This document shows, in pieces, positions 25,674-31,894 of a stretch of DNA of 36,557 bases. Each line of letters starts with the position of its first letter. Position 1 is the stretch's first letter. The position numbers and the translations under genes were made by a program. This DNA comes from Ignavibacteriota bacterium (GTDB lineage: Bacteria; Bacteroidota; Ignavibacteria; UBA10030; SZUA-254), in NCBI GenBank assembly GCA_016209795.1, contig JACQVI010000230.1:1-36557 (forward strand). Direction: 5' to 3'. The notes under the pieces are model-generated. The model was not told the DNA's origin. It made no database searches and was given only the letters and a program-made list of their open reading frames with translations.

Positions 25674-25763
25674 CTGATTCCCCGGAGGGGTCCTTCGGAC
25701 ATAATCAGGAGGCAAAGAAGTCCATCTACAAAATGCGCTCTACGACCTCCGGTTGCTTCTTTG
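25674..25763 (+). repeat. Palindromic element between the membrane-protein gene and pgsA
   Basis: Outer arms CTGATT (25674-25679) and AATCAG (25703-25708) enclose two small hairpins, CCCC-GGA-GGGG (25680-25690) and TCC-TTC-GGA (25691-25699), giving a three-way junction. Just after it CAAAGAAG (25713-25720) and CTTCTTTG (25756-25763) form another inverted pair. No T-run follows, so a terminator role is not supported. The rest of the gap to 25855 shows nothing else. Confidence 0.6.
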
Positions 25764-25855
25764 ATACAGTTTTACTACCTGTGTCACATCCTGAAATAGG
25801 TTTCATTTTGCAATTCTCTTCAAAAGTGGTACATTACAGAAAATTTCGAGAGAGA

Positions 25856-26470
25856 ATGTCCATCCCGAATTCACTAACGATTCTACGAATTATTCTCACA
25901 CCCATTTTTGCTATCCTTCTTTTCTCTGAGTCATCGTTTTTAAAGCAAATGTCGCTGATAGTGTACATTGTCGCTGCCTTGACAGACTGGTATGATGGCT
26001 GGGTTGCTCGCAAGTATGGCTATGTCTCTCGCTGGGGAAAATTCCTCGATCCACTTGCAGATAAAATTCTGTCTGCAACAGCTTTGTTCTCGTTTGTATA
26101 TCTCGATCTTGTGGATGCGTGGATGGTGTGGATCATCGTCCTGAGAGATTTTCTCATTACGGGCTTGCGTATCTATGCCGAGTGGATCGACCAGCCTATT
26201 GTCACATCAAAGACTGCACAGGCGAAGACATTTGGTGAATTCATCGTCATCTATTACATCCTCATCCTCTACGTTGGAAGCAATGTTACAATCATCAAGA
26301 ACAAGGTTGGAGAACTCATCGAAAGCTTGATGGATCCACAGGTTCTCTTTGGGATGATACTCCTCGTTACCCTCTCATCGATTGGCACTGGCATGATGTA
26401 TGTCTTCGCTAATCGAAAAGTAGTGTATGATCTCTATACAAAATATTTTCATGCAGCAGGAGTTGAATAA
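25856..26470 (+). CDS. pgsA: CDP-diacylglycerol-glycerol-3-phosphate 3-phosphatidyltransferase
   Basis: The committed step of phosphatidylglycerol synthesis, in the inner membrane. The 204-residue protein carries the CDP-alcohol phosphotransferase signature D-G-x2-A-R-x8-G-x3-D-x3-D (seen as DGWVARKYGYVSRWGKFLD then PLAD), plus several membrane helices. The start at 25856 (MSIPNSLTILRI) is typical for the family; the frame is open further upstream but through the palindromic region. Its last 20 bases overlap pgpA, the next enzyme of the same pathway, which supports the assignment. Confidence 0.94.
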   Translation: MSIPNSLTILRIILTPIFAILLFSESSFLKQMSLIVYIVAALTDWYDGWVARKYGYVSRWGKFLDPLADKILSATALFSFVYLDLVDAWMVWIIVLRDFLITGLRIYAEWIDQPIVTSKTAQAKTFGEFIVIYYILILYVGSNVTIIKNKVGELIESLMDPQVLFGMILLVTLSSIGTGMMYVFANRKVVYDLYTKYFHAAGVE

Positions 26471-26936
26471 GGAAGCCTCCATCCCATTTTCAATAAGGCT
26501 CCTTGCTACCGGATTCCTCAGCGGATACTCCCCTGTTGCGCCGGGAACTGCCGGAAGTTTAGTGGGACTTCTCCTCTACCTCATTCCGGGTATGGAACAC
26601 ACTCTTGTTTTGACAATGATGACAACCGTTTTGTTTTTTGTCGGCGTCTATGTATCCAATCAACTTGAACAACTGTTAGGTGAAGACCCACAAATCATCG
26701 TCGTTGATGAAATTATTGGAATGTGGATTTCTTTTCTCTTGTTACCGAAAACGCTTTGGACTATAGTGGTGGCATTTGTTTTCTTCAGGGTGTACGATAC
26801 AATTAAGCCTCCGCCTGCACGGAAGATTGAGAAGATCAAACACGGCTGGGGTATTATGCTGGATGATGTCGTTGCGGGGATTTATGCAAATATAACAGTA
26901 AGGTTGGTGATGCTCATTTTCTCTAGAAGTCTATGA
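26451..26936 (+). CDS. pgpA: Phosphatidylglycerophosphatase A
   Basis: Dephosphorylates phosphatidylglycerophosphate, the product of PgsA. It has 161 residues from the ATG at 26451 (MQQELNKEAS). Family motifs seen are ATGFLSGYSPVAPGTAGSL, VVDEIIGMWISF, and FRVYDTIKPPPARKIEKI followed by GWGIMLDDVVAGIYAN. It contains several hydrophobic helices. The start lies inside the end of pgsA (20-base overlap), indicating coupled translation. An earlier in-frame ATG at 26427 is less likely. Confidence 0.93.
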   Translation: MQQELNKEASIPFSIRLLATGFLSGYSPVAPGTAGSLVGLLLYLIPGMEHTLVLTMMTTVLFFVGVYVSNQLEQLLGEDPQIIVVDEIIGMWISFLLLPKTLWTIVVAFVFFRVYDTIKPPPARKIEKIKHGWGIMLDDVVAGIYANITVRLVMLIFSRSL

Positions 26937-26972
26937 TTGTTTACAGAGTCAAAAAATTTTTTAATTTTGTGA

Positions 26973-27008
26973 GCGCCTCTGGCCTATGACCCATGGGGCG
27001 CCATGGCG
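26973..27008. repeat. GC-rich nested palindromes between pgpA and cinA
   Basis: GCGCC (26973-26977) can pair with GGCGC (26997-27001). Two CCATGG palindromes (26991-26996 and 27001-27006) flank GGCGCC, and CGCCATGGCG (26999-27008) is a perfect 10-base palindrome. The element is sharply GC-rich between AT-rich flanks. No T-run follows. Confidence 0.5.
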
Positions 27009-27037
27009 TTTTGCACCACATTTTAAATTTTTAATTG

Positions 27038-28279
27038 ATGAAAGCGATTATCATTACGATTGGAGACGAACTGCTCATTGGTCAAGTAATTAACACCAAT
27101 GCGGCTTACATTTCCGAACGATTGAACTCCGTTGGCGTTGAAGTTATTCGCATAGTAACCATTGGGGATGATGAAGCGGAAATTCTTCACTCGCTCCAAG
27201 AATATTCAAAAAAATACGATGTCATTGTGATGACGGGCGGACTGGGACCAACGCATGATGACATCACGAAGAAAGCCCTCTGCAAATTTTTCCAAACTGA
27301 ACTCGTTTCAAGTCAAGAAGCTCGTGCTCACATCGAACAATTCTTACGCCAGCGGAATTATCCTTGGTCTGAAGCTGCCGAAGAGCAAACACTGATTCCG
27401 AGAGGATCGATTGTCATCCCCAATAAGCTTGGTACAGCCTCAGGATTATTGTTTGAGCAAGATAGGAAATATGTTATCGCCATGCCCGGCGTCCCGTATG
27501 AAATGGAAGCCATGGTCGAGGAAGTTGTCGTTCCATACTTCAAACAAAAAGCAGGTGCGAAAGTCATCCTCCATCGCACGCTCAAGACGACAGGAATCCC
27601 AGAATCACAGCTTGCCAAACGATTGGAAAATCTTACTGAGCTTTTGAAAGATTGCAAACTTGCTTTCCTTCCCTCAACGTCGGGAGTGAACCTCCGCATT
27701 ACCGTCATAGAATCAGATCGCAAGACAGCGGAACAAAAGATCAACACGATTGAAGCTCGCATTCGAGAAAAGGCGGAGAAATACATCTATGGTGTTGATA
27801 GCGAAACATTGGAGGAGATTGTTGGGAAACTTCTAAAGAGCCGGAAATTGAAGATCGCAATTGCTGAATCGTGTACAGGTGGCTTGCTTGCCGATAGAAT
27901 TACTAACGTTCCGGGAAGTTCACAGTATCTTGATAGAGCTATCGTCACTTATAGTAATCAATCAAAGATAGAACTTTTAGACGTACCAAAAGACTTGATT
28001 GAGCAGCATGGTGCAGTCAGTCAAGAAGTTGCAGAAGCGATGGCTTCCGGCATCAGAAAAATTTCCAACACCGATATTGGTATCTCAACGACCGGCATCG
28101 CGGGACCTACCGGCGGTACTCCTGAAAAACCCATTGGCTTAGTATGGATTGGCTACTCTGATGAGAACCAGACTCTCGCCCTTAAGTTTCATTTTGGCGA
28201 TGGTCGACGTCAAATCAAAGAACGTGCAATCCAAGCAGCCCTCGATCTGGTCAGAAGAAAACTTTTGAAGCTCGACTAA
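27038..28279 (+). CDS. cinA: CinA-family protein (NMN deamidase / competence-damage protein)
   Basis: A two-domain protein of 413 residues. The N-terminal MoaB/MogA-like (COG1058) domain, about 1-170, has IIITIGDELLIGQVINTNAAYI and MTGGLGPTHDDITKKAL. The C-terminal CinA/PncC domain, about 255-410, has AIAESCTGGLLADRITNVPGSS (motif shortened here to AESCTGG), TYSNQSKIELLDVP and STTGIAGPTGGTPEKPIGLV. Full-length CinA proteins can combine ADP-ribose pyrophosphatase and NMN deamidase activities in the pyridine-nucleotide cycle. The ATG at 27038 is preferred over an adjacent TTG. thpR begins 6 bases downstream; recA follows further on, an order also known from Deinococcus (cinA-ligT-recA). Confidence 0.95.
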   Translation: MKAIIITIGDELLIGQVINTNAAYISERLNSVGVEVIRIVTIGDDEAEILHSLQEYSKKYDVIVMTGGLGPTHDDITKKALCKFFQTELVSSQEARAHIEQFLRQRNYPWSEAAEEQTLIPRGSIVIPNKLGTASGLLFEQDRKYVIAMPGVPYEMEAMVEEVVVPYFKQKAGAKVILHRTLKTTGIPESQLAKRLENLTELLKDCKLAFLPSTSGVNLRITVIESDRKTAEQKINTIEARIREKAEKYIYGVDSETLEEIVGKLLKSRKLKIAIAESCTGGLLADRITNVPGSSQYLDRAIVTYSNQSKIELLDVPKDLIEQHGAVSQEVAEAMASGIRKISNTDIGISTTGIAGPTGGTPEKPIGLVWIGYSDENQTLALKFHFGDGRRQIKERAIQAALDLVRRKLLKLD

Positions 28280-28285
28280 GATCCA

Positions 28286-28852
28286 ATGCCGCCTATCCGA
28301 GCCTTCATCGCCTTCGAGACACCATATGAGATTCGAGATGAAATCTATGCGCTTCAGTCTCAACTCAAAAACTCCCAAGCAGATGTCCGCTGGGAGTTTT
28401 TAGAAAAATTTCATGTAACAATAAAATTTTTGGGTAATGTCGATGAACAGGCGTTACCAGATGTTATCTCGTCTATCGAAACAGCTCTTGGCAAGTATAC
28501 CTGTTTCGACGTGACCTATCAGGGCTTGGGTGCTTTTCCCAATCTCAGAAATCCACGAGTTATCTGGGTTAGCTGCGTGAATGCCGATGGCATATTAGAA
28601 AAGGCGAAAAACGAGCTTGATGATGCGCTTCTCCCTTTGGGATTCGAAAAAGAAGATAGAACATTCCACCCACACATTACATTAGGGCGAGTGAAAAGCA
28701 GCAAAAGGCTCAAAAACTTGACTCCAATGTTGGAAAAGCTTACCTTTGAACCACGATCCACCACCATTAGTGAAATCCTGGTGATGAAGAGTGTGCTGAA
28801 GCCGGAAGGCTCAGTCTACTCGATTCTTAAATCAATCCAATTACAACAATAG
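28286..28852 (+). CDS. thpR: RNA 2',3'-cyclic phosphodiesterase ThpR (LigT-like)
   Basis: A 2H phosphoesterase that hydrolyses 2',3'-cyclic phosphate ends of RNA. It has 188 residues with both HxTx signatures: H43-VTI (KFHVTIKFLGNV) and H130-ITL (FHPHITLGRVKS). The N-terminus PIRAFIAFETP is typical. It starts 6 bases after cinA and is likely co-transcribed with it. Confidence 0.94.
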   Translation: MPPIRAFIAFETPYEIRDEIYALQSQLKNSQADVRWEFLEKFHVTIKFLGNVDEQALPDVISSIETALGKYTCFDVTYQGLGAFPNLRNPRVIWVSCVNADGILEKAKNELDDALLPLGFEKEDRTFHPHITLGRVKSSKRLKNLTPMLEKLTFEPRSTTISEILVMKSVLKPEGSVYSILKSIQLQQ

Positions 28853-28875
28853 CTTCACTATGCGAAACGTCTCTT

Positions 28876-28969
28876 ACGCTTCAAAGCGTGCCGTCACCAA
28901 AGTGGCTTTGGCACGTCGGGGACTTCAGCGACGGAGCGCTTCGTGAAGCATAGCGCTTTGTGAAGCATA
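28876..28969 (+). repeat. Hairpins and a 17-bp tandem repeat between thpR and the response regulator
   Basis: ACGCTT-CA-AAGCGT (28876-28889) and CCAAAG-TGG-CTTTGG (28897-28911) are perfect small hairpins. They are followed by two adjacent 17-base copies with one difference (28936-28952 and 28953-28969; unit GCGCTTyGTGAAGCATA), each containing a GCTTy-GT-GAAGC hairpin. No gene is evident in the 134 bases between thpR and the regulator. Confidence 0.75.
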
Positions 28970-28986
28970 GACGAAAGATAGAAACT

Positions 28987-29388
28987 ATGGTACGAGGAAA
29001 AACACACGTGAAAGCACGAACCGTTCTTTTCATTGATGACGAAACACCCTGGCTTGACATGATCAAGATGGTTACAAAAGGTGAATCAAAATTCAAGGTG
29101 ATCACAGCAAGCAGCGGCGAAGATGCGTTGCGACAATTGAAGCGAAAAAAACCTGACCTGATTTTGAGTGACGTCCGCATGCCTGTGATGAATGGCTTCG
29201 ACCTCTACGAAAAAGTCCGCAGCAATCCGGAATGGAAGCATGTTCCCTACGTGTTTATGTCATCAATAGATGATTTAGACGCAAAGCGGATTGCTAAAGA
29301 GCTTGGTGCCGACGACTATGTTGAAAAACCATTCGATACACAAAAAATAAAGGACATTGTACTCACTCTCTTGTTTCGCTTCAAATAA
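28987..29388 (+). CDS. Single-domain response regulator (CheY-like receiver)
   Basis: A 133-residue receiver domain without an output domain. Visible landmarks are the acidic pair D17-D18 (LFIDDE), the phospho-acceptor D62 (LILSDVRMPVMNGFD), the Ser at VFMSS (S92/S93 region) and the conserved K114 (DDYVEKPF). It may act by protein contact or phosphotransfer; no histidine kinase is encoded nearby. The ATG at 28987 is preferred. A GTG at 28960 is in frame but lies inside the 17-bp tandem repeat. Placement between thpR and recA is unusual. Confidence 0.9.
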   Translation: MVRGKTHVKARTVLFIDDETPWLDMIKMVTKGESKFKVITASSGEDALRQLKRKKPDLILSDVRMPVMNGFDLYEKVRSNPEWKHVPYVFMSSIDDLDAKRIAKELGADDYVEKPFDTQKIKDIVLTLLFRFK

Positions 29389-29475
29389 GAGCATAGGCAA
29401 GTAGCTCATACTAAAACTATCTCGAAACCAATGAGAAGATGATTGTATCATACAGAAAGTCAGAAGGAGACAACT

Positions 29476-30582
29476 ATGGCTGAAGAACTCAATAAAGAAG
29501 CCCGATTACAAGCGCTGCGGATCGCTGTTGAACAAATAGAGAAGCAGCACGGCAAAGGTGCCGTAATGAAACTTGGTGAAGGTCCCATTGCAAAAATTGA
29601 TTTCATCTCCACCGGCTCGATCTCGCTCGATTCCGCGATTGGCATTGGCGGAATTCCCCGCGGTCGTGTGACAGAAATCTTCGGACCCGAGGCATCGGGG
29701 AAAACTACGATTTGCTTGCACGTGATTGCAGAAGCTCAACGAAATAATGGTATCGCTGCTTTCATCGATACTGAGCATGCATTAGATATTGGCTATGCGA
29801 AAAAAGTTGGGGTGGATGTGAATAATCTCATGCTTTCTCAGCCAGAGTACGGCGAACAGGCGCTTGAAATCGTTGAGACGCTTGTACGAAGCGGTGCTCT
29901 GGATGTCGTCGTGATTGATTCAGTTGCTGCATTAACACCACGCGCTGAGATCGAAGGCGAGATGGGCGATCCAACGATGGGCGTTCAGGCGCGGCTGATG
30001 TCTCAAGCACTGCGGAAACTAACTGCAGCAATCAGCAAATCGAAAACTTCTGTGATGTTCACCAATCAATTACGGCAAAAAATTGGCGTGATGTTCGGCA
30101 ATCCTGAGACAACAACCGGTGGCAATGCTCTGAAATTCTATGCGTCACTCCGTCTCGATGTTCGCCGCATTGAGGCTATTAAAGATGCACAGAATATCGT
30201 CGGCAATCGAGTAAAGGTAAAAGTCGTCAAGAACAAAGTTGCACCACCGTTCAAAGAAGCGCAGTTCGACATTTTATACAACGAAGGCATCTCAAAATTA
30301 GGCGATATGATCGATACGGCAGTGGAACAGAACATCATCACCAAAAGCGGCTCATGGTTTGCTTACAAAGATGAGCGCATTGGACAGGGTCGCGATGCGG
30401 TCAAAAAATATCTCCAGGAAAACGAGAAGATGACAAAGGAAATCGAGACGGCAGTGCGGAAGAAGTTAGGGTTGCTTGAAGAGAATGGCGAGATGAAGCC
30501 TCAGAAACCTGAAACCCCGATTCCATCGGGGCAAGGCGGGGCAGCCAAACCTGAAGCTGTGAAGAAGCCGGCGAAAGTGTGA
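29476..30582 (+). CDS. recA: Recombinase RecA
   Basis: The DNA-strand-exchange and SOS co-protease ATPase. The 368 residues include Walker [23 protein letters not shown] (Walker B), the L1/L2 DNA-binding loops ([10 protein letters not shown] and [21 protein letters not shown], abbreviated), and KGSWF-like [16 protein letters not shown]. The start at 29476 has AAGGAGA 7 bases upstream. The C-terminal tail ([28 protein letters not shown] region, about residues 341-368) is low-complexity, and its coding DNA contains a CCCCGAT-TCC-ATCGGGG hairpin. I see no obvious LexA-type operator upstream. The last about 125 coding bases recur, diverged, at 31343. Confidence 0.98.
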   Translation: MAEELNKEARLQALRIAVEQIEKQHGKGAVMKLGEGPIAKIDFISTGSISLDSAIGIGGIPRGRVTEIFGPEASGKTTICLHVIAEAQRNNGIAAFIDTEHALDIGYAKKVGVDVNNLMLSQPEYGEQALEIVETLVRSGALDVVVIDSVAALTPRAEIEGEMGDPTMGVQARLMSQALRKLTAAISKSKTSVMFTNQLRQKIGVMFGNPETTTGGNALKFYASLRLDVRRIEAIKDAQNIVGNRVKVKVVKNKVAPPFKEAQFDILYNEGISKLGDMIDTAVEQNIITKSGSWFAYKDERIGQGRDAVKKYLQENEKMTKEIETAVRKKLGLLEENGEMKPQKPETPIPSGQGGAAKPEAVKKPAKV

Positions 30583-30619
30583 GGCGGAACGTTTATTCAA
30601 GTGAGCAATAAAGAACGTC
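30457..30619 (+). repeat. Left copy of the recA 3'-end direct repeat
   Basis: About 163 bases covering the last 42 codons of recA and about 37 bases beyond the stop codon. The matching copy is at 31343-31505, offset by 886 bases, at roughly 80-85% identity by eye. Many of the differences in the coding part are at third codon positions. Confidence 0.85.
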
Positions 30620-30696
30620 TACGAGAGATAAAAAACGAGCATTTGTACGTTTACAGAGTAATCAGCGGCAATGCACTGAAGTTGCTATATTAGAGT

Positions 30697-30949
30697 GTGG
30701 ACATTATACTGTCTATACATACACAGGATATGTTGAGGGAACGCAACATCCCTGAGGACTGGGTTTGGCGAACAATTTAATAATCCCGAGTGGCAAAATA
30801 TAGGCACGGATAAAAATGTTCACTATTTCAAAGGTATCACTGAAAATGAAAGACAAATTCTGCATGTTGTAGTAAACCCTCATGTTACACCTCAAAAAGT
30901 GGTCACAGTATTTTTTGATCGGAGAGAAAGGAATAAAAATGAGACTTAA
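30697..30949 (+). pseudogene. DUF4258-like protein broken by a frameshift
   Basis: From a GTG at 30697 the frame reads VDIILSIHTQDMLRERNIPE and then DWVWRTI before a TAA at 30778. A +1 change within the TTT run at 30776-30778 moves reading into NNPEWQNIGTDKNVHYFKG and on to VVVNPHVTPQKVVTVFFDRRER, ending at 30949. Joined, the two parts make a normal-sized (about 83 residues) DUF4258-like protein, a family commonly coded upstream of DUF2283 and thought by analogy to be RelE-like. The stop overlaps the DUF2283 start by 11 bases, as expected for the intact pair. A sequencing error is the main alternative to a real mutation. Confidence 0.75.
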
Positions 30950-31139
30950 AATAAGCAAAGAAGATGACGCACTTTATTTCCGGCTAGACGAGTCTTCAAT
31001 CATTGAATCGGAAGAAGTACAGCCTGGCATTGTATTGGATTTTAACACAGAGGGCAAAGTAGTCGGGATTGAAATCCTGAACTTAAGTCAGAGGATGAAA
31101 CCGGAACAACTCAATATTCTCCAATATGAGAGTATATAA
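30939..31139 (+). CDS. DUF2283 family protein (putative antitoxin-like partner)
   Basis: A 66-residue protein of the DUF2283 family: MRLKISKEDDALYFRLDESS, then SEEVQPGIVLDFNTEGKVVGIEIL and LSQRMKPEQL. Family function is not established; pairing with DUF4258 suggests a toxin-antitoxin-like or stress module. The start at 30939 is chosen because AAAGG lies 7 to 8 bases upstream and the family begins there. Confidence 0.85.
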   Translation: MRLKISKEDDALYFRLDESSIIESEEVQPGIVLDFNTEGKVVGIEILNLSQRMKPEQLNILQYESI

Positions 31140-31148
31140 GCCACAGGG

Positions 31149-31246
31149 CGGTTGCGCTAACAAACAGCCTTACAACACTCGCTTTATTGTGGCAAAGCCA
31201 TGCCTCCGGCAAAAAAAGAATTATTGTGCTCGTTGGGTGCAAACCG
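31149..31246 (+). other. attC-like imperfect hairpin (low certainty)
   Basis: Outer arms CGGTTGC (31149-31155) and GCAAACCG (31239-31246). Inside them CGCTAAC (31155-31161) faces GTTGGGT (31232-31238); the latter fits the integron core GTTRRRY, the former is an imperfect RYYYAAC. The length (98 bases) and orientation after the DUF2283 gene fit an integron attC site, but the internal pairing is weak. Confidence 0.25.
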
Positions 31247-31342
31247 ATCTTGACAGCGTTTTTGTGACAAGTTGTGTATCTAGCGGCACGAACCTCTTTG
31301 CCGGGACTTGTGTCTTCAAGGGCGGTATCTTTCGACGAACAA

Positions 31343-31505
31343 CGGCATAAGCTTGGAGTCCTCGAAGAGAACGGACGGATGAAACCGCATAAACCTGAAA
31401 CCTCGATTCCATCGGGGCAAGGCGGGGCAGCCAAACCTGAAGCTGTAAAGAAGCCTGCGAAGGTGTGAGGTGGAACGTTCGTTCAAAGGGAACAATGAAG
31501 AACAT
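31343..31505 (+). pseudogene. Diverged second copy of the recA 3' end
   Basis: The coding part (31343-31468) encodes KLGVLEENGRMKPHKPETS and then [20 protein letters not shown], matching the RecA C-terminus ([19 protein letters not shown], same tail) with several substitutions and many synonymous changes. Similarity continues about 37 bases past the stop codon. Nothing of the rest of recA precedes it: upstream, homology stops at the CGG codon at 31343. With the left copy it brackets the DUF4258/DUF2283 pair. Confidence 0.85.
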
Positions 31506-31518
31506 CCAAAAAGAAAAG

Positions 31519-31569
31519 TAAACGCCATCCCACCCCGATGGATCGGGGCGGGACAGTTTATGGCGTTTA
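31519..31569 (+). repeat. Long hairpin downstream of the recA-end copy
   Basis: TAAACGCCAT (31519-31528) pairs perfectly with ATGGCGTTTA (31560-31569). Inside, CCCaCCCCGAT (31529-31539) pairs with ATCGGGGcGGG (31542-31552). No T-run follows, though the 3' arm itself ends in GTTTA, so it could be a terminator variant or a palindromic repeat. Confidence 0.75.
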
Positions 31570-31663
31570 GCCACCCAAATTGTATATATATGCGACATAG
31601 CTAATTAATACAGTAGATGGTATTGCGCGTTGAGTGCGAATAAAATGAAAGGAGTTTACAGCC

Positions 31664-31861
31664 ATGCCTGATCAGCTTCGCTGTCTGAACTGCGGGTATA
31701 AATGGTTTCCCAAATACCGCAAATCAACTGGGTTGAGAAAATGCCCAAAATGTGGCAAGGTAGGACAATACGATGTGCTAGCATGGTTTCAACAGAATCG
31801 ATGGTTGGGAAGAAAAGGTAGAAAAGCAGGAACAGAAAGAACAGGCTTCACATTTTTTTGA
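31664..31861 (+). CDS. Small zinc-ribbon protein
   Basis: A 65-residue protein with two CxxC knuckles, C8/C11 (RCLNCGYKW) and C29/C32 (KCPKCGKVG), forming a zinc ribbon, and a basic C-terminal half (RWLGRKGRKAGTERTG). AAAGGAG lies about 10 bases before the ATG. It resembles the many small zinc-ribbon proteins of unknown role; nucleic-acid binding is likely from the charge. The DUF2130 gene starts 33 bases later on the same strand, so they probably form an operon. Confidence 0.75.
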   Translation: MPDQLRCLNCGYKWFPKYRKSTGLRKCPKCGKVGQYDVLAWFQQNRWLGRKGRKAGTERTGFTFF

Positions 31862-31894
31862 TCATTCGAACTCTCCATCAGAAGGAGTAAAATC

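Noticed and set aside
25508-25855. Long N-terminal extension of PgsA
   Set aside because: It overlaps the membrane-protein gene and the palindromic element in another frame and has no family similarity.
29389-29475. LexA-type operator upstream of recA
   Set aside because: No GAAC-N4-GTTC or CTG-N10-CAG palindrome was found; only a Shine-Dalgarno is clear.
31274-31468. Independent small gene coding for the RecA-like tail
   Set aside because: The N-terminal part has no similarity or ribosome binding site; only the recA-derived end is meaningful, so it is treated as a gene fragment.
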